A stretch of DNA of 64,000 nucleotides from Bacteroides intestinalis DSM 17393 (lineage in GTDB: Bacteria; Bacteroidota; Bacteroidia; Bacteroidales; Bacteroidaceae): assembly GCF_000172175.1 (NCBI RefSeq), contig NZ_ABJL02000008.1, forward strand, positions 3,408,994 through 3,472,993, given 5' to 3'. Made by a program: the position numbers and the translations under genes. Under the pieces are notes generated by a model that was not told the DNA's origin, ran no database searches, and saw nothing but the letters and a program-made list of their open reading frames with translations. This document shows, in pieces, positions 26,595 to 36,085 of this stretch. The first letter of the stretch is position 1. Each line of letters begins with the position of its first letter.

Positions 26595-28664
26595 ATGGAA
26601 AACCAATATCAATATTTTAAACGGGACATCAGTTGGCTGTCATTCAACTACCGTGTCCTGCTGGAAGCGGAAGATGATACTCTTCCACTATACGAACGCA
26701 TTAACTTTATATCCATTTATTCTTCCAACCTGGAAGAATTCTATAAAATACGCGTTGCCGACCATAAGGCAATAGCTACCGGTGCCGCACAAAGTGACGA
26801 GGAAACAGTACAATCGACCATCGAACTGGTAGACGCAATCAATCTTGAAGTAAACCGCCAGATGGAGGACCGTATCCGCATCTATGAACAGAAAATACTT
26901 CCTGCCCTGAAGAAAAACCATATCATCTTTTATCAGAGCCGCAACGTAGAACCGTTTCATCGTGACTTTGTACGACGTTTTTTCCGGGAAGAAATCTTCC
27001 CTTTCCTGCAGCCCGTACCTGTTTCCAAAGATAAGGTTATCTCCTTCCTGCGAGACAACCGCCTGTATCTGGCCGTCCGCCTTCACCTGAAAGGATTGCC
27101 GCCCGGTGCTCCCGGACGTACGCAGTACTTCGTGATGAAGCAACCTTACAGCAAAGTACCCCGTTTCATCGAACTACCCAAAGTGGGGAACAACTATTAC
27201 CTGATGTTCATCGAAGATATCATCAAGGCCAATCTGGATGTGATCTTTCCCGGTTATGATGTGGACAGCAGTTATTGTATCAAGATTTCGCGCGATGCGG
27301 ATATACTGATAGACGATGCCGCCAATACTTCCGAAATCATAGAACAGGTGAAGACCAAGGTGAAAAAGCGCAAGATAGGAGATGTCTGCCGTTTTGTGTA
27401 CGACCGTGCCATGCCGCAGGACTTCCTCGACTACCTAATAGATGCTTTCCATATCGACCGCCGTGAACTGGTTCCGGGGGATAAGCACCTGAATCTGGAA
27501 GACTTACGACATCTGCCCAATCCGAATCCGAATATCCATCCCATCCGGAAACCGCAACCGATGAAGCTGACATGCCTCAACGAACGGGAGTCCATTTTTC
27601 AATATGTGGAGAAGAAGGATCTGTTATTGCATTACCCTTACCACTCTTTCGAGCACTTCACTCACTTCCTGTACGAGGCGGTGCACGAACCTACCGTACG
27701 CGAAATCATGGTAACCCAATACCGGGTGGCGGAAAACTCCGCTGTTATCAACACCCTGATAGCTGCCGCCCAAAATGGAAAGAAAGTCACGGTCTTCGTG
27801 GAACTGAAAGCCCGCTTCGATGAAGAGAATAACCTTGCCACCGCCGAAATGATGAAAGCATCGGGTATCAATATTATATATAGTATACCCAAATTAAAAG
27901 TACATGCCAAAGTTGCCCTCGTCCTGCGCCGTGACAAAGAGGATAAGAAACTGACCAGCTATGCATATATCAGCACCGGGAATTTCAATGAAAAGACCGC
28001 CACACTGTATGCCGACAGCGGACTCTTCACCTGCAATCCCATCATCGTCAATGACCTTCACAATCTGTTCCGCACCTTACGGGGAAAAGAGAATCCTGTA
28101 TTCCACCGGTTACTGGTGGCACGCTTCAACCTGATACCGGAACTAAACCGCCTCATCGATCATGAAATGAAACTGGCAAGGAAGGGTAAGAAAGGCCGGA
28201 TCATCCTTAAAATGAATGCGCTGCAGGACCCCACCATGATAGACCGTCTGTATGAAGCCTCACAGGCCGGTGTGGAAATAGACCTGATCATACGCGGCAT
28301 TTGTTGCCTGATACCGGGACAGAAATACAGTCGTAACATTCGTGTAACACGTATTGTGGATACATTTCTGGAACATGCCCGTATATGGTACTTCGGTAAT
28401 GGTGGCAATCCGAAGCTCTTCCTCGGTTCACCGGACTGGATGCGGCGTAATCTTTACCGCCGCATTGAAGCCGTGACCCCTATACTGGACCCCGATGCCA
28501 AGCAAGAACTGATAGACATGCTCTCCATCCAGCTTTCAGACAAGCGTAAGGCCTGTTTCGTGGATGAAAATTTGCATAACTGCTGGAAATCGGCCCATCC
28601 GCTGAAAGAAAAAGTACGTTCGCAGTATACCTTTTATGAATACTTGAAAGAGAGAATTGAATAG
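26595..28664 (+). CDS. ppk1: Polyphosphate kinase 1
   Basis: A 689-residue kinase that builds inorganic polyphosphate from ATP, reversibly. The N-terminal domain begins YFKRDISWLSFN near residue 6 and SIYSSNLEEFYKIRV near 40. The catalytic half has two phospholipase D-like domains: the autophosphorylated His lies in KVHAKV (His437) and the second essential His in FLEHARIWYF (His594). SYAYISTGNFNEKTA near 455 and GSPDWMRRNLYRRIEA near 610 are also family motifs. The length fits Ppk1. A phosphate transporter gene follows after 84 bases, linking phosphate entry and storage. The start is fixed by the divergent promoter just upstream. Confidence 0.97.
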   Translation: MENQYQYFKRDISWLSFNYRVLLEAEDDTLPLYERINFISIYSSNLEEFYKIRVADHKAIATGAAQSDEETVQSTIELVDAINLEVNRQMEDRIRIYEQKILPALKKNHIIFYQSRNVEPFHRDFVRRFFREEIFPFLQPVPVSKDKVISFLRDNRLYLAVRLHLKGLPPGAPGRTQYFVMKQPYSKVPRFIELPKVGNNYYLMFIEDIIKANLDVIFPGYDVDSSYCIKISRDADILIDDAANTSEIIEQVKTKVKKRKIGDVCRFVYDRAMPQDFLDYLIDAFHIDRRELVPGDKHLNLEDLRHLPNPNPNIHPIRKPQPMKLTCLNERESIFQYVEKKDLLLHYPYHSFEHFTHFLYEAVHEPTVREIMVTQYRVAENSAVINTLIAAAQNGKKVTVFVELKARFDEENNLATAEMMKASGINIIYSIPKLKVHAKVALVLRRDKEDKKLTSYAYISTGNFNEKTATLYADSGLFTCNPIIVNDLHNLFRTLRGKENPVFHRLLVARFNLIPELNRLIDHEMKLARKGKKGRIILKMNALQDPTMIDRLYEASQAGVEIDLIIRGICCLIPGQKYSRNIRVTRIVDTFLEHARIWYFGNGGNPKLFLGSPDWMRRNLYRRIEAVTPILDPDAKQELIDMLSIQLSDKRKACFVDENLHNCWKSAHPLKEKVRSQYTFYEYLKERIE

Positions 28665-28748
28665 TTTTGTAACATTTCTGTAATATGTATGACACCTCGC
28701 TGCAACACGGTTTCCGTTCCTTTGCAGCCAGAAATAAAATACATCATT

Positions 28749-30992
28749 ATGGAAACTATTTATCTATGCATTGTCATCTTCCTGTTCGTCCTCGCGGTGT
28801 TCGACCTCATCGTGGGCGTCAGTAATGATGCAGTCAATTTTCTCCAATCGTCAGTCGGTGCAAAAGCTGCATCTTTCAAAACCGTGTTGTTTATCGCCGG
28901 TATAGGCGTATTCATCGGCGCAGCATTGTCCAACGGCATGATGGATATTGCACGGCACGGTATCTATCAGCCACAGCACTTTTATTTTGCCGAAATCATG
29001 TGCATCCTGCTTGCCGTGATGCTAACGGACGTAGTCTTGCTGGATGTCTTCAACACAATGGGTATGCCTACTTCCACTACCGTGTCTATGGTATTCGAGC
29101 TACTCGGAGGTACATTTGCCCTGGCACTCATCAAAGTAAACAACAGCGACACACTGGGGCTCGGCGATCTTATCAATACAGACAAAGCCCTATCCGTCAT
29201 TATGGCCATCTTCGTCTCCGTCGCCATTGCTTTCTTCTTCGGTATGCTGGTACAATGGCTGGCACGTGTAATATTCACTTTCAACTACAAGAAGAGGATG
29301 AAATACAGCATTGGTATCTTCGGAGGTATTGCTGTTACATCCATCATCTACTTTATGCTGATAAAGGGGTTGAAAGACAGTTCATTCATGACTGCTGACA
29401 ACAAACAGTGGATACAGGATAACACGGCAATGCTGATCGGTAGCTGTTTCATTTTCTTTACGATACTCATGCAGGTGTTGCACTGGCTCAAAGTAAATGT
29501 ATTCAAAGTAGTGGTGCTGCTGGGTACTTTCGCACTGGCACTCGCCTTTGCCGGCAATGACCTCGTAAACTTTATAGGTGTACCCTTAGCTGGTTATTCC
29601 TCTTTCATAGACTTTACAACCAACGGAGCAGGCAGTTCGCCGGACGGCTTCCTGATGACTTCACTCCTCGGCCCGGCCAAGACACCGTGGTATTTCCTCT
29701 TTGGAGCAGGTGTCATCATGGTATATGCCCTTTGTACTTCTAAAAAAGCGCATAATGTAATCAAAACTTCCGTCGACCTTGCCCGTCAGGATGAAGGAGA
29801 AGAAAACTTCGGAAGCACCCCTATCGCCCGTACACTGGTACGCTTCAGTATGACATTATCCAACGGAATATCCAAAGTAATGCCCGAAGGCACGAAACGC
29901 TGGCTCGATACCCGCTTCCGTAAAGACGAGGCCATCATTGCCGATGGTGCAGCTTTCGACCTGGTTCGCGCTTCGGTAAATCTGGTACTGGCCGGTCTGC
30001 TCATTGCTTTAGGTACTTCATTGAAACTTCCTCTTTCCACCACTTACGTAACGTTCATGGTTGCCATGGGTACCTCACTTGCCGACCGGGCCTGGGGACG
30101 TGACTCTGCCGTATTCCGTATAACAGGCGTACTCAGTGTAATCGGTGGCTGGTTCATCACTGCCGGTGCGGCATTTACCATCTGTTTCTTTGTGGCCATG
30201 GTTATCCATTTCGGAGGCACGTTTGCTATCATAGCACTGATCGGCCTGGCGATATTCACACTGATCCGCAGCCAGGTAATGTACAAGAAACGCAAAGCTA
30301 AAGAAAAGGGTAATGAGACCCTCAAACAGCTGATGCAAAGTAATAACAATACAGAAATTCTGGATTTGCTGCGTAAGCATACCCGCGAAGAACTGGTTAA
30401 GGTATTGGAGTTCACAGAAGAGAACTTCGAACGTACGGTTACTGCTTTCTTGCATGAGAACCTGCGCGGTCTGCGTCGTGCCATGGGATCGGTAAAATTC
30501 GAGAAACAACTCATTAAACAGATGAAACGTACAGGTACTCTTGCCATGTGTCGCTTAGACAACAATACTGTATTGGAAAAAGGCCTTTACTATTACCAGG
30601 GCAATGATTTTGCCAGCGAACTGGTTTACAGTATCGGACGCCTCTGCGAACCCTGCCTAGAGCACATCGACAATAATTTCAAGCCATTGGATACCATCCA
30701 GAAAGGTGAATTCTCTGATGTAACGGAAGATATCGTTTACTTACTACAGGTTTGCCGTCATAAGATGGAGAACAATGATTATGAGGATTTTGAAAATGAA
30801 CTCCGGAAAGCGAATGATCTGAACGGACAACTGTCGCACCTGAAACGGGAAGAATTACAACGCATTCAGACTCAGTCCGGCAGTATCAAAGTCAGCATGG
30901 TATACCTGACAATGATACAGGAAGCACAAAATGTTGTTACTTACACTATTAACCTGATGAAGGTGAGCCGTAAGTTCCAATTGACAGAATAA
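28749..30992 (+). CDS. PiT-family phosphate transporter with PhoU-like C-terminal domain
   Basis: A 747-residue inner membrane transporter of the PiT family, importing phosphate with H+ or Na+. The duplicated signature is present: GVSNDAVNFLQSSVGAKAA near residue 20 and FAGNDLVNFIGVPLAG near 270, each in the first part of a membrane half. Hydrophobic segments extend to about residue 515. The last 220 residues are soluble and helical (EELVKVLEFTEENFERTVTA onward) and resemble PhoU/DUF47 proteins that usually are separate subunits. I chose the ATG at 28749 since the frame upstream of it is not hydrophobic and the membrane signature begins here; an upstream ATG at 28689 is possible. It lies just after ppk1. 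Confidence 0.92.
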   Translation: METIYLCIVIFLFVLAVFDLIVGVSNDAVNFLQSSVGAKAASFKTVLFIAGIGVFIGAALSNGMMDIARHGIYQPQHFYFAEIMCILLAVMLTDVVLLDVFNTMGMPTSTTVSMVFELLGGTFALALIKVNNSDTLGLGDLINTDKALSVIMAIFVSVAIAFFFGMLVQWLARVIFTFNYKKRMKYSIGIFGGIAVTSIIYFMLIKGLKDSSFMTADNKQWIQDNTAMLIGSCFIFFTILMQVLHWLKVNVFKVVVLLGTFALALAFAGNDLVNFIGVPLAGYSSFIDFTTNGAGSSPDGFLMTSLLGPAKTPWYFLFGAGVIMVYALCTSKKAHNVIKTSVDLARQDEGEENFGSTPIARTLVRFSMTLSNGISKVMPEGTKRWLDTRFRKDEAIIADGAAFDLVRASVNLVLAGLLIALGTSLKLPLSTTYVTFMVAMGTSLADRAWGRDSAVFRITGVLSVIGGWFITAGAAFTICFFVAMVIHFGGTFAIIALIGLAIFTLIRSQVMYKKRKAKEKGNETLKQLMQSNNNTEILDLLRKHTREELVKVLEFTEENFERTVTAFLHENLRGLRRAMGSVKFEKQLIKQMKRTGTLAMCRLDNNTVLEKGLYYYQGNDFASELVYSIGRLCEPCLEHIDNNFKPLDTIQKGEFSDVTEDIVYLLQVCRHKMENNDYEDFENELRKANDLNGQLSHLKREELQRIQTQSGSIKVSMVYLTMIQEAQNVVTYTINLMKVSRKFQLTE

Positions 30993-31019
30993 TTAAATAT
31001 CAGTTTCAGACATAACGAA

Positions 31020-31053
31020 ATGAGCCCTGCAACACAAATATTGCAGGGCTCAT
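31020..31053. terminator. Bidirectional terminator between PiT and CCA-transferase genes
   Basis: A perfect 13-bp stem (ATGAGCCCTGCAA / TTGCAGGGCTCAT) with an 8-base loop lies between convergent genes, followed by a T-rich stretch on the + strand. Confidence 0.9.
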
Positions 31054-31075
31054 CTTATTTTTACTCTCCAAAGAA

Positions 31076-32506
31076 TCAAGGACGTTTCAATCCCATTTTT
31101 GCCGCCCGTTCCATCATAAAAGCACGCGCTGCTTCGTATTCATTGGGAATCACCCCATCTAGAATGGCATCTTTAATGGCGCTTTTCAAAGCTCCCACTT
31201 CCCGGCAGGGTTCCAGATTGAAAGTTTCCATAATCTCTTCTCCACTGACAGGCGGTTGGAAATTGCGGACTCGGTCACGCTCTTCGAGGTCTTTCAACTT
31301 CTGGCGTACTAACTGGAAGTTATTCAGAAATCGCTGCTTACGCTCCATATTTTTAGAAGTGATATCAGCTTCACACAATGTCATCAAATCATCAATATCA
31401 TCTCCGGCTTCAAAAAGAAGACGGCGGACAGCAGAATCGGTTACCACATCATCCGCTATCACAATAGGGCGCATATGCAGACTCACCAACTTCTGTACAT
31501 ACTTCATCTTCTCATTCATCGGCAGCTTCATCTTCCGGAAAATATCAGGAACCATCTTCTCACCAATGAAATTATGATTATGGAAAGTCCAACCTGCACG
31601 AGGCTCCCAACGTTTAGTGGCGGGTTTAGCTATATCATGCAGCAGTGCAGCCCACCGTAACCAAAGATTATCCGTTTTACGACTGATGTTATCGAGTACT
31701 TCCAATGTGTGATAGAAATTGTCCTTATGTGCCCGCCCATTACGTGTTTCCACACCTTGAAGGGCAGCCAGTTCCGGAAAAATCAGGGACAACAAACCGG
31801 AACGGTCCAAATCTATAAACCCTTTAGAGGGAATCGGAGAAAGTATTATCTTATTAAGTTCATCGGCAATACGCTCCTTGGAGATAATGGATATACGCCC
31901 ACAGTTGCGGCACAAAGACTCAAATGTAGTATCATCAATATAAAAGTTCAGCTGAGTGGCAAAACGGATGCACCGCATCATGCGCAATGGGTCGTCACTA
32001 AATGTAATATCCGGGTCAAGAGGAGTACGGATTGTTTTTTCTTTCAGATCTTCTATACCACCGAAAGGGTCTACCAATTCTCCGAACCGGCTCTGATTCA
32101 GGCAGACAGCCAATGCATTGATAGTAAAATCCCGCCGATTCTGATCGTCTTCCAATGTACCGTCTTCAACGATGGGCTTACGGGAGTCGCGCTGATAAGA
32201 CTCCTTACGTGCACCAACAAACTCCACTTCTATACCACGGTATTTTACTTGTGCGGTACCAAAATTCTTAAACAGGGCTACGTGTGCTCCACGTCCCAAG
32301 CGTTTACCCAGCGCTTCGGCCATCTCTATACCACTACCTACTACTACAACATCAATATCCTTAGAAGGGCGTTGCAGGAAAATATCGCGCACATATCCGC
32401 CGACTACATAACATTCCAATCCCAATTCATCTGCTGTCTCGGATATCCGTTTGAATATATCGTCGCTGAAATGCTGTTTCAGTTCTTCTGCCGTCAATTC
32501 TATCAT
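31076..32506 (-). CDS. CCA-adding-type tRNA nucleotidyltransferase with HD domain
   Basis: A 476-residue class II nucleotidyltransferase of the poly(A) polymerase/CCA-adding family. The head has YVVGGYVRDIFLQ near residue 33 and the catalytic KDIDVVVVG near 50, then RRDFTINALAV near 128 and DPLRMMRCIRFATQ near 171 (nucleotide selection). An HD domain follows (WAALLHDIAKPATK near 285, FHNHNFIGEKM near 310). In Bacteroides the single such gene usually serves as the CCA tRNA enzyme, repairing tRNA 3' ends; the sequence alone does not exclude poly(A) polymerase activity. The nearest -7 box is 256 bases upstream, leaving an unusually long leader with repeats. Confidence 0.9.
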   Translation of the reverse strand: MIELTAEELKQHFSDDIFKRISETADELGLECYVVGGYVRDIFLQRPSKDIDVVVVGSGIEMAEALGKRLGRGAHVALFKNFGTAQVKYRGIEVEFVGARKESYQRDSRKPIVEDGTLEDDQNRRDFTINALAVCLNQSRFGELVDPFGGIEDLKEKTIRTPLDPDITFSDDPLRMMRCIRFATQLNFYIDDTTFESLCRNCGRISIISKERIADELNKIILSPIPSKGFIDLDRSGLLSLIFPELAALQGVETRNGRAHKDNFYHTLEVLDNISRKTDNLWLRWAALLHDIAKPATKRWEPRAGWTFHNHNFIGEKMVPDIFRKMKLPMNEKMKYVQKLVSLHMRPIVIADDVVTDSAVRRLLFEAGDDIDDLMTLCEADITSKNMERKQRFLNNFQLVRQKLKDLEERDRVRNFQPPVSGEEIMETFNLEPCREVGALKSAIKDAILDGVIPNEYEAARAFMMERAAKMGLKRP

Positions 32507-32761
32507 ACTATACTTTTTAAAATAATTATTTAGTTTTCATTGGAGAAAGTAGCACTGTTTTTGGTCTATATTCCCGGCCTCTCCTCTCTCCATTCTTATC
32601 TGATCCCTATCATCTCCGTAGTTACTCCATGTCTATACACTTGGACTTGGTATGGAGTTGGTACGGGCTTGATACGGAGTTGGTACGGCCCGGATATCAG
32701 ATTGTTCTAAATTTCCGATATCTCCGGAAAACTAAAATACTATTTATCTATTTTCAGAGTG
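32507..32761 (-). repeat. Leader region with direct repeats upstream of the CCA-transferase gene
   Basis: This stretch without an ORF holds two 16-base near-identical repeats, TATGGAGTTGGTACGG at 32651-32666 and TACGGAGTTGGTACGG at 32673-32688, 22 bases apart, plus a degenerate flank on each side. It lies between the CCA-transferase start and a - strand -7 box. Confidence 0.6.
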
Positions 32762-32769
32762 CAAAGATA
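32762..32769 (-). promoter_or_regulatory. -7 box, minus strand, possibly for the CCA-transferase gene
   Basis: TATCTTTG on the - strand, with no other - strand gene before 32506. The 256-base distance to the ATG would give a long leader. Confidence 0.45.
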
Positions 32770-32782
32770 CGGATATTATTTC

Positions 32783-32790
32783 TAATTTTG
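32783..32790 (+). promoter_or_regulatory. -7 box for the lipoprotein gene at 32817
   Basis: TAATTTTG on the + strand, 26 bases before the ATG. No clear -33 element is seen. Confidence 0.5.
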
Positions 32791-32816
32791 TCCTCACTAA
32801 CAGAACAACAGTAATT

Positions 32817-33650
32817 ATGAAGAAAGTGACGCTTCTTGCGTGCCTCTGCTGCACGCTCTTATCTTGTGAAAATGTAGAGAAGAAAGCAGGTGAGAAACTG
32901 CAAACAGCCCGCGCAGCCTTCGAACGGGGAGACTTTAGCGAAGCAAAGATGCAGATAGATAGCATTAAAATACTATATCCCAAAGCTTTTGAAACCCGCC
33001 GGGAGGGCATCGGATTGATGCAACAAGTGGAACTGAAGGAGCAAGAAAAAACACTTGTTTACCTGGATAGCCTGCTTCAACAAAAACAAGGAGAACTGGA
33101 TGCCCTGAAGGGTAGATTCACACTCGAAAAAGATGCCGAATATCAACAAATAGGTAACTATTTGCACCCTTCACAAGTTATAGAGAAGAATCTGCATCGT
33201 TCCTATCTACGTTTCCAAGTGAATGAAACCGGGCAAATGAGCATGACTTCCATTTATTGCGGTCCCAGCAATATTCACCATGTAGGCGTAAAAGTGGTCG
33301 CCCCTGATGGCAGTTTTGCTGAGACACCTGCTTCCAAAGATGGTTATGAAACCACCGATTTGGGAGAAAAAATAGAAAAGGCAGACTTCAAAATGGGAGA
33401 AGATGGTAATGTAATAGGATTCCTTTACTTGAATAAGGACAAGAATATCAAAGTGAACTATCAAGGCGAACGCTCCTACTCCACTACTATGTCTCCGATA
33501 GACCGCCAGGCATTGGCAGGGGTTTATGAACTGGCACAGATACTTTCATCCATCACTCAGATAAAAAAAGAGATGGAAGAGGCGAACTTGAAGATAGAAT
33601 TCGTGAAACGAAAGATGCAGGAAAGAGAAGAAACAGAACAAGGAAAATAA
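32817..33650 (+). CDS. Uncharacterised coiled-coil lipoprotein
   Basis: A 277-residue lipoprotein of no recognised function. The signal has the lipobox LLSC (Cys17), followed by ENVEKKAG. Residues about 25-60 look like a TPR-like helical pair (AARAAFERGDFSEAKMQIDS style), and residues about 65-110 and 240-277 are charged helices likely to form coiled coils. The middle (about 120-235) is probably beta-rich, with YLRFQVNETGQMSMTSIYCG and HHVGVKVVAPDGS. The overall shape suggests a periplasmic or outer membrane scaffold protein. It is a single-gene unit bounded by its own promoter and a shared terminator. Confidence 0.75.
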   Translation: MKKVTLLACLCCTLLSCENVEKKAGEKLQTARAAFERGDFSEAKMQIDSIKILYPKAFETRREGIGLMQQVELKEQEKTLVYLDSLLQQKQGELDALKGRFTLEKDAEYQQIGNYLHPSQVIEKNLHRSYLRFQVNETGQMSMTSIYCGPSNIHHVGVKVVAPDGSFAETPASKDGYETTDLGEKIEKADFKMGEDGNVIGFLYLNKDKNIKVNYQGERSYSTTMSPIDRQALAGVYELAQILSSITQIKKEMEEANLKIEFVKRKMQEREETEQGK

Positions 33651-33739
33651 ACACGTAGACGATAACAAAGTAACAATAGTGATTAATTTGAATATTGGCT
33701 GAAACATATTTATCGCACAAGGTGAAGGCATAAAATAAG

Positions 33740-33778
33740 GAGCGCGGGACAACTACATTATGAAGTCATCCCGCGCTC
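33740..33778. terminator. Bidirectional terminator
   Basis: A GC-rich perfect 10-bp stem (GAGCGCGGGA / TCCCGCGCTC) with a 19-base loop that can pair partly lies between convergent genes. Confidence 0.85.
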
Positions 33779-33810
33779 ATTATAGTATAATTTATGCTAT
33801 GAAAATTCTG

Positions 33811-34212
33811 TTACCACTGTAATTGCGGCAGGAACTTGCTCAGGCAAGTACGCAATGCACTCAACGTAATGGGTTTCACCAATACTTCCGAAGCACCGGC
33901 AGCCATTGCATTTTCACGGTCAGCCGTAAAAGCATAGGCAGTCTGCATAATGATAGGAAGTTCCTTTTCTTCTTCGCGAATGATCTTTGTCGCTTCCAGA
34001 CCATTCATGATAGGCATTTTGATATCCATAAGGATAGCAGCTGTCTTTCCACGGTTCTCTTTGAACAGACCAACCATCTCTTCACCGTTCTTTGCCCACA
34101 ATATCTCGCATTTCTTGCCAATAATAGCTTTTATCAATTTAAAGTTGCTATCATCGTCTTCCGCTACCAGTATCAGCGGACGGTAATCTTCTGACAAATT
34201 CCCTGTTTCCAT
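33811..34212 (-). CDS. Single-domain response regulator
   Basis: A 133-residue stand-alone receiver domain with no output domain. The acidic pocket is LVAEDDDSN near residue 17, the phospho-acceptor is Asp63 in ILMDIKMP, the conserved Thr is at 91 (MQTAYA), and Lys113 is in VLVKPI. All residues needed for phosphorylation are present. Such proteins often serve hybrid histidine kinases or relay phosphate. I chose the ATG at 34212 because the longer frame would begin with TTG and the -7 box at 34239 fits. The neighbouring genes give no hint of the partner kinase. Confidence 0.92.
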   Translation of the reverse strand: METGNLSEDYRPLILVAEDDDSNFKLIKAIIGKKCEILWAKNGEEMVGLFKENRGKTAAILMDIKMPIMNGLEATKIIREEEKELPIIMQTAYAFTADRENAMAAGASEVLVKPITLSALRTCLSKFLPQLQW

Positions 34213-34238
34213 GACCAATGTATTTTTGTTTAATGAGG

Positions 34239-34246
34239 CAAAGATA
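34239..34246 (-). promoter_or_regulatory. -7 box for the response regulator gene
   Basis: TATCTTTG on the - strand, 26 bases before the ATG at 34212. Confidence 0.55.
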
Positions 34247-34267
34247 TAAAAAATAATATAAATGTAC

Positions 34268-34352
34268 TATCTTTAGAGAAGATAAGCTGCATCTCGGCAT
34301 AACTTTTTCATGCAAGCATGAAAGTTCTACGCTCAATTTGCACTATCTTTGC
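34268..34352 (+). repeat. Palindromic promoter repeat, copy 1 (upstream of the ABC-F gene)
   Basis: This copy runs from a truncated TATCTTTAGAG through GATAAGCTGCATCTCGGC and the inverted repeat GCATAACTTTTTCATGC/GCATGAAAGTT to TATCTTTGC. The right arm has decayed (TTCTACGC instead of TTATGCGC). The TATCTTTG at 34344-34351 is the -7 box of the following gene, 22 bases before its ATG. The same element recurs at 53151 (inverted) and twice at 61717. Confidence 0.85.
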
Positions 34353-34373
34353 GCCTCAATTTAAAAATAGAGT

Positions 34374-36008
34374 ATGATTTCAATAGACGGACTGGCCGTA
34401 GAATTTGGCGGCACCACCTTATTCAGTGATATCTCCTTCGTTATTAATGAAAAAGACCGCATCGCCCTGATGGGAAAGAACGGAGCGGGGAAAAGTACCT
34501 TACTGAAAATTCTGGCAGGAGTACGCCAACCTACCCGGGGTAAAATTTCAGCACCCAAAGACAGTGTAATCGCTTATCTGCCGCAGCACCTGATGACGGA
34601 AGACGGACGAACTGTATTTCAGGAAACAGCACAAGCCTTCTCACATCTGCATGAGATGGAAGCAGAAATAGAACGCCTCAACAAGGAGTTGGAAACTCGC
34701 ACCGATTACGAAAGTGACAGTTATATGGAACTGATCGAAACAGTCTCTGCCCTGAGTGAGAAATTTTACTCCATCGACTCCACCAACTATGAGGAAGATG
34801 TGGAAAAAGCTTTGTTAGGACTCGGCTTCACACGCGAAGACTTTGACCGTCAGACCAGTGACTTCAGCGGTGGATGGCGTATGCGCATCGAACTTGCCAA
34901 GTTGCTGCTACAGAAACCAGATGTGTTGTTGCTGGATGAGCCTACCAATCACCTCGATATTGAAAGTATCCAGTGGCTGGAAGATTTCCTCATCAATAAT
35001 GGTAAGGCTGTCATCGTCATCAGCCACGACCGTAAATTTGTGGATAACATCACTACCCGTACTATTGAAGTGACAATGGGACGGATTTATGACTATAAAG
35101 TAAATTACTCCAAATATCTGGAACTCCGCAAAGAACGTCGCGAACAACAGCAAAAGGCGTATGACGAACAACAGAAGTTCATAGCCGAAACCAAAGACTT
35201 CATCGAACGCTTCAAAGGCACTTATTCCAAAACTCTGCAAGTGCAAAGCCGCGTAAAGATGCTGGAGAAACTGGAAATCCTGGAAGTGGATGAGGAAGAT
35301 ACTTCGGCATTGCGGCTGAAGTTCCCGCCATCACCACGCTCAGGTAACTATCCTGTAATCATGGAAAACGTGGGCAAAACCTATGGTGACCATGTAGTAT
35401 TCAAGAATGCTACGCTGACTGTGGAACGAGGAGACAAATTAGCCTTTGTCGGTAAAAACGGTGAGGGTAAGTCTACGCTGGTGAAGTGTATCATGAAAGA
35501 GATTGAGCACGACGGTACACTGACACTAGGGCACAATGTACAGATCGGCTATTTCGCACAGAACCAAGCGTCTATGTTGGATGAGAACCTTACGGTATTC
35601 CAAACGATTGACGATGTGGCAAAAGGTGAAATACGTAACAAGATACGCGACTTACTGGGTGCTTTTATGTTTGGCGGCCCTGAACAATCCATGAAAAAGG
35701 TGAAAGTGCTTTCCGGTGGAGAACGCACCCGGCTTGCTATGATTAAGTTGCTGCTGGAACCGGTGAACCTGCTGATTCTGGATGAGCCGACAAACCACCT
35801 GGACATGAAAACTAAAGATATCCTGAAGCAAGCTCTGCTGGATTTTGATGGTACACTGATTGTTGTAAGCCACGACCGTGACTTCTTGGACGGGCTGGTT
35901 ACCAAGGTCTATGAATTCGGTAATAAACAAGTGAAAGAACACCTGAGCGGTATCTACGAATTCCTGGAAAAGAAGAAAATGGAGTCGCTCCGCGAACTGG
36001 AAAGGTAA
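34374..36008 (+). CDS. ABC-F family ATPase (ribosome-associated type)
   Basis: A 544-residue soluble protein with two ABC domains and no membrane segment, typical of ABC-F translation factors that bind the ribosome E site. First domain: Walker A GKNGAGKST near residue 35, signature FSGGWRMR near 162, Walker B LLLDEPTNHLD near 183. A charged helical linker (about 240-300, the P-site interaction motif region) follows. Second domain: GKNGEGKST near 360, LSGGERTR near 445, LLILDEPTNHLD near 465. The C-terminus is short. The group within the family (Uup, YbiT or EttA-like) cannot be settled by eye, and no antibiotic-protection role is implied. Its promoter lies in a dispersed repeat. Confidence 0.94.
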   Translation: MISIDGLAVEFGGTTLFSDISFVINEKDRIALMGKNGAGKSTLLKILAGVRQPTRGKISAPKDSVIAYLPQHLMTEDGRTVFQETAQAFSHLHEMEAEIERLNKELETRTDYESDSYMELIETVSALSEKFYSIDSTNYEEDVEKALLGLGFTREDFDRQTSDFSGGWRMRIELAKLLLQKPDVLLLDEPTNHLDIESIQWLEDFLINNGKAVIVISHDRKFVDNITTRTIEVTMGRIYDYKVNYSKYLELRKERREQQQKAYDEQQKFIAETKDFIERFKGTYSKTLQVQSRVKMLEKLEILEVDEEDTSALRLKFPPSPRSGNYPVIMENVGKTYGDHVVFKNATLTVERGDKLAFVGKNGEGKSTLVKCIMKEIEHDGTLTLGHNVQIGYFAQNQASMLDENLTVFQTIDDVAKGEIRNKIRDLLGAFMFGGPEQSMKKVKVLSGGERTRLAMIKLLLEPVNLLILDEPTNHLDMKTKDILKQALLDFDGTLIVVSHDRDFLDGLVTKVYEFGNKQVKEHLSGIYEFLEKKKMESLRELER

Positions 36009-36085
36009 ACGTTCCTTAACAGGGCTTCAGCAACTTTTCTTGCGTCATAGTGTTTTATTTCCATAAACCTTTAACTACGAGAATA

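Noticed and set aside
32629..32814. 61-residue frame over the leader repeats
   Set aside because: It is made of the direct repeats and AT-rich sequence; no support as a gene.
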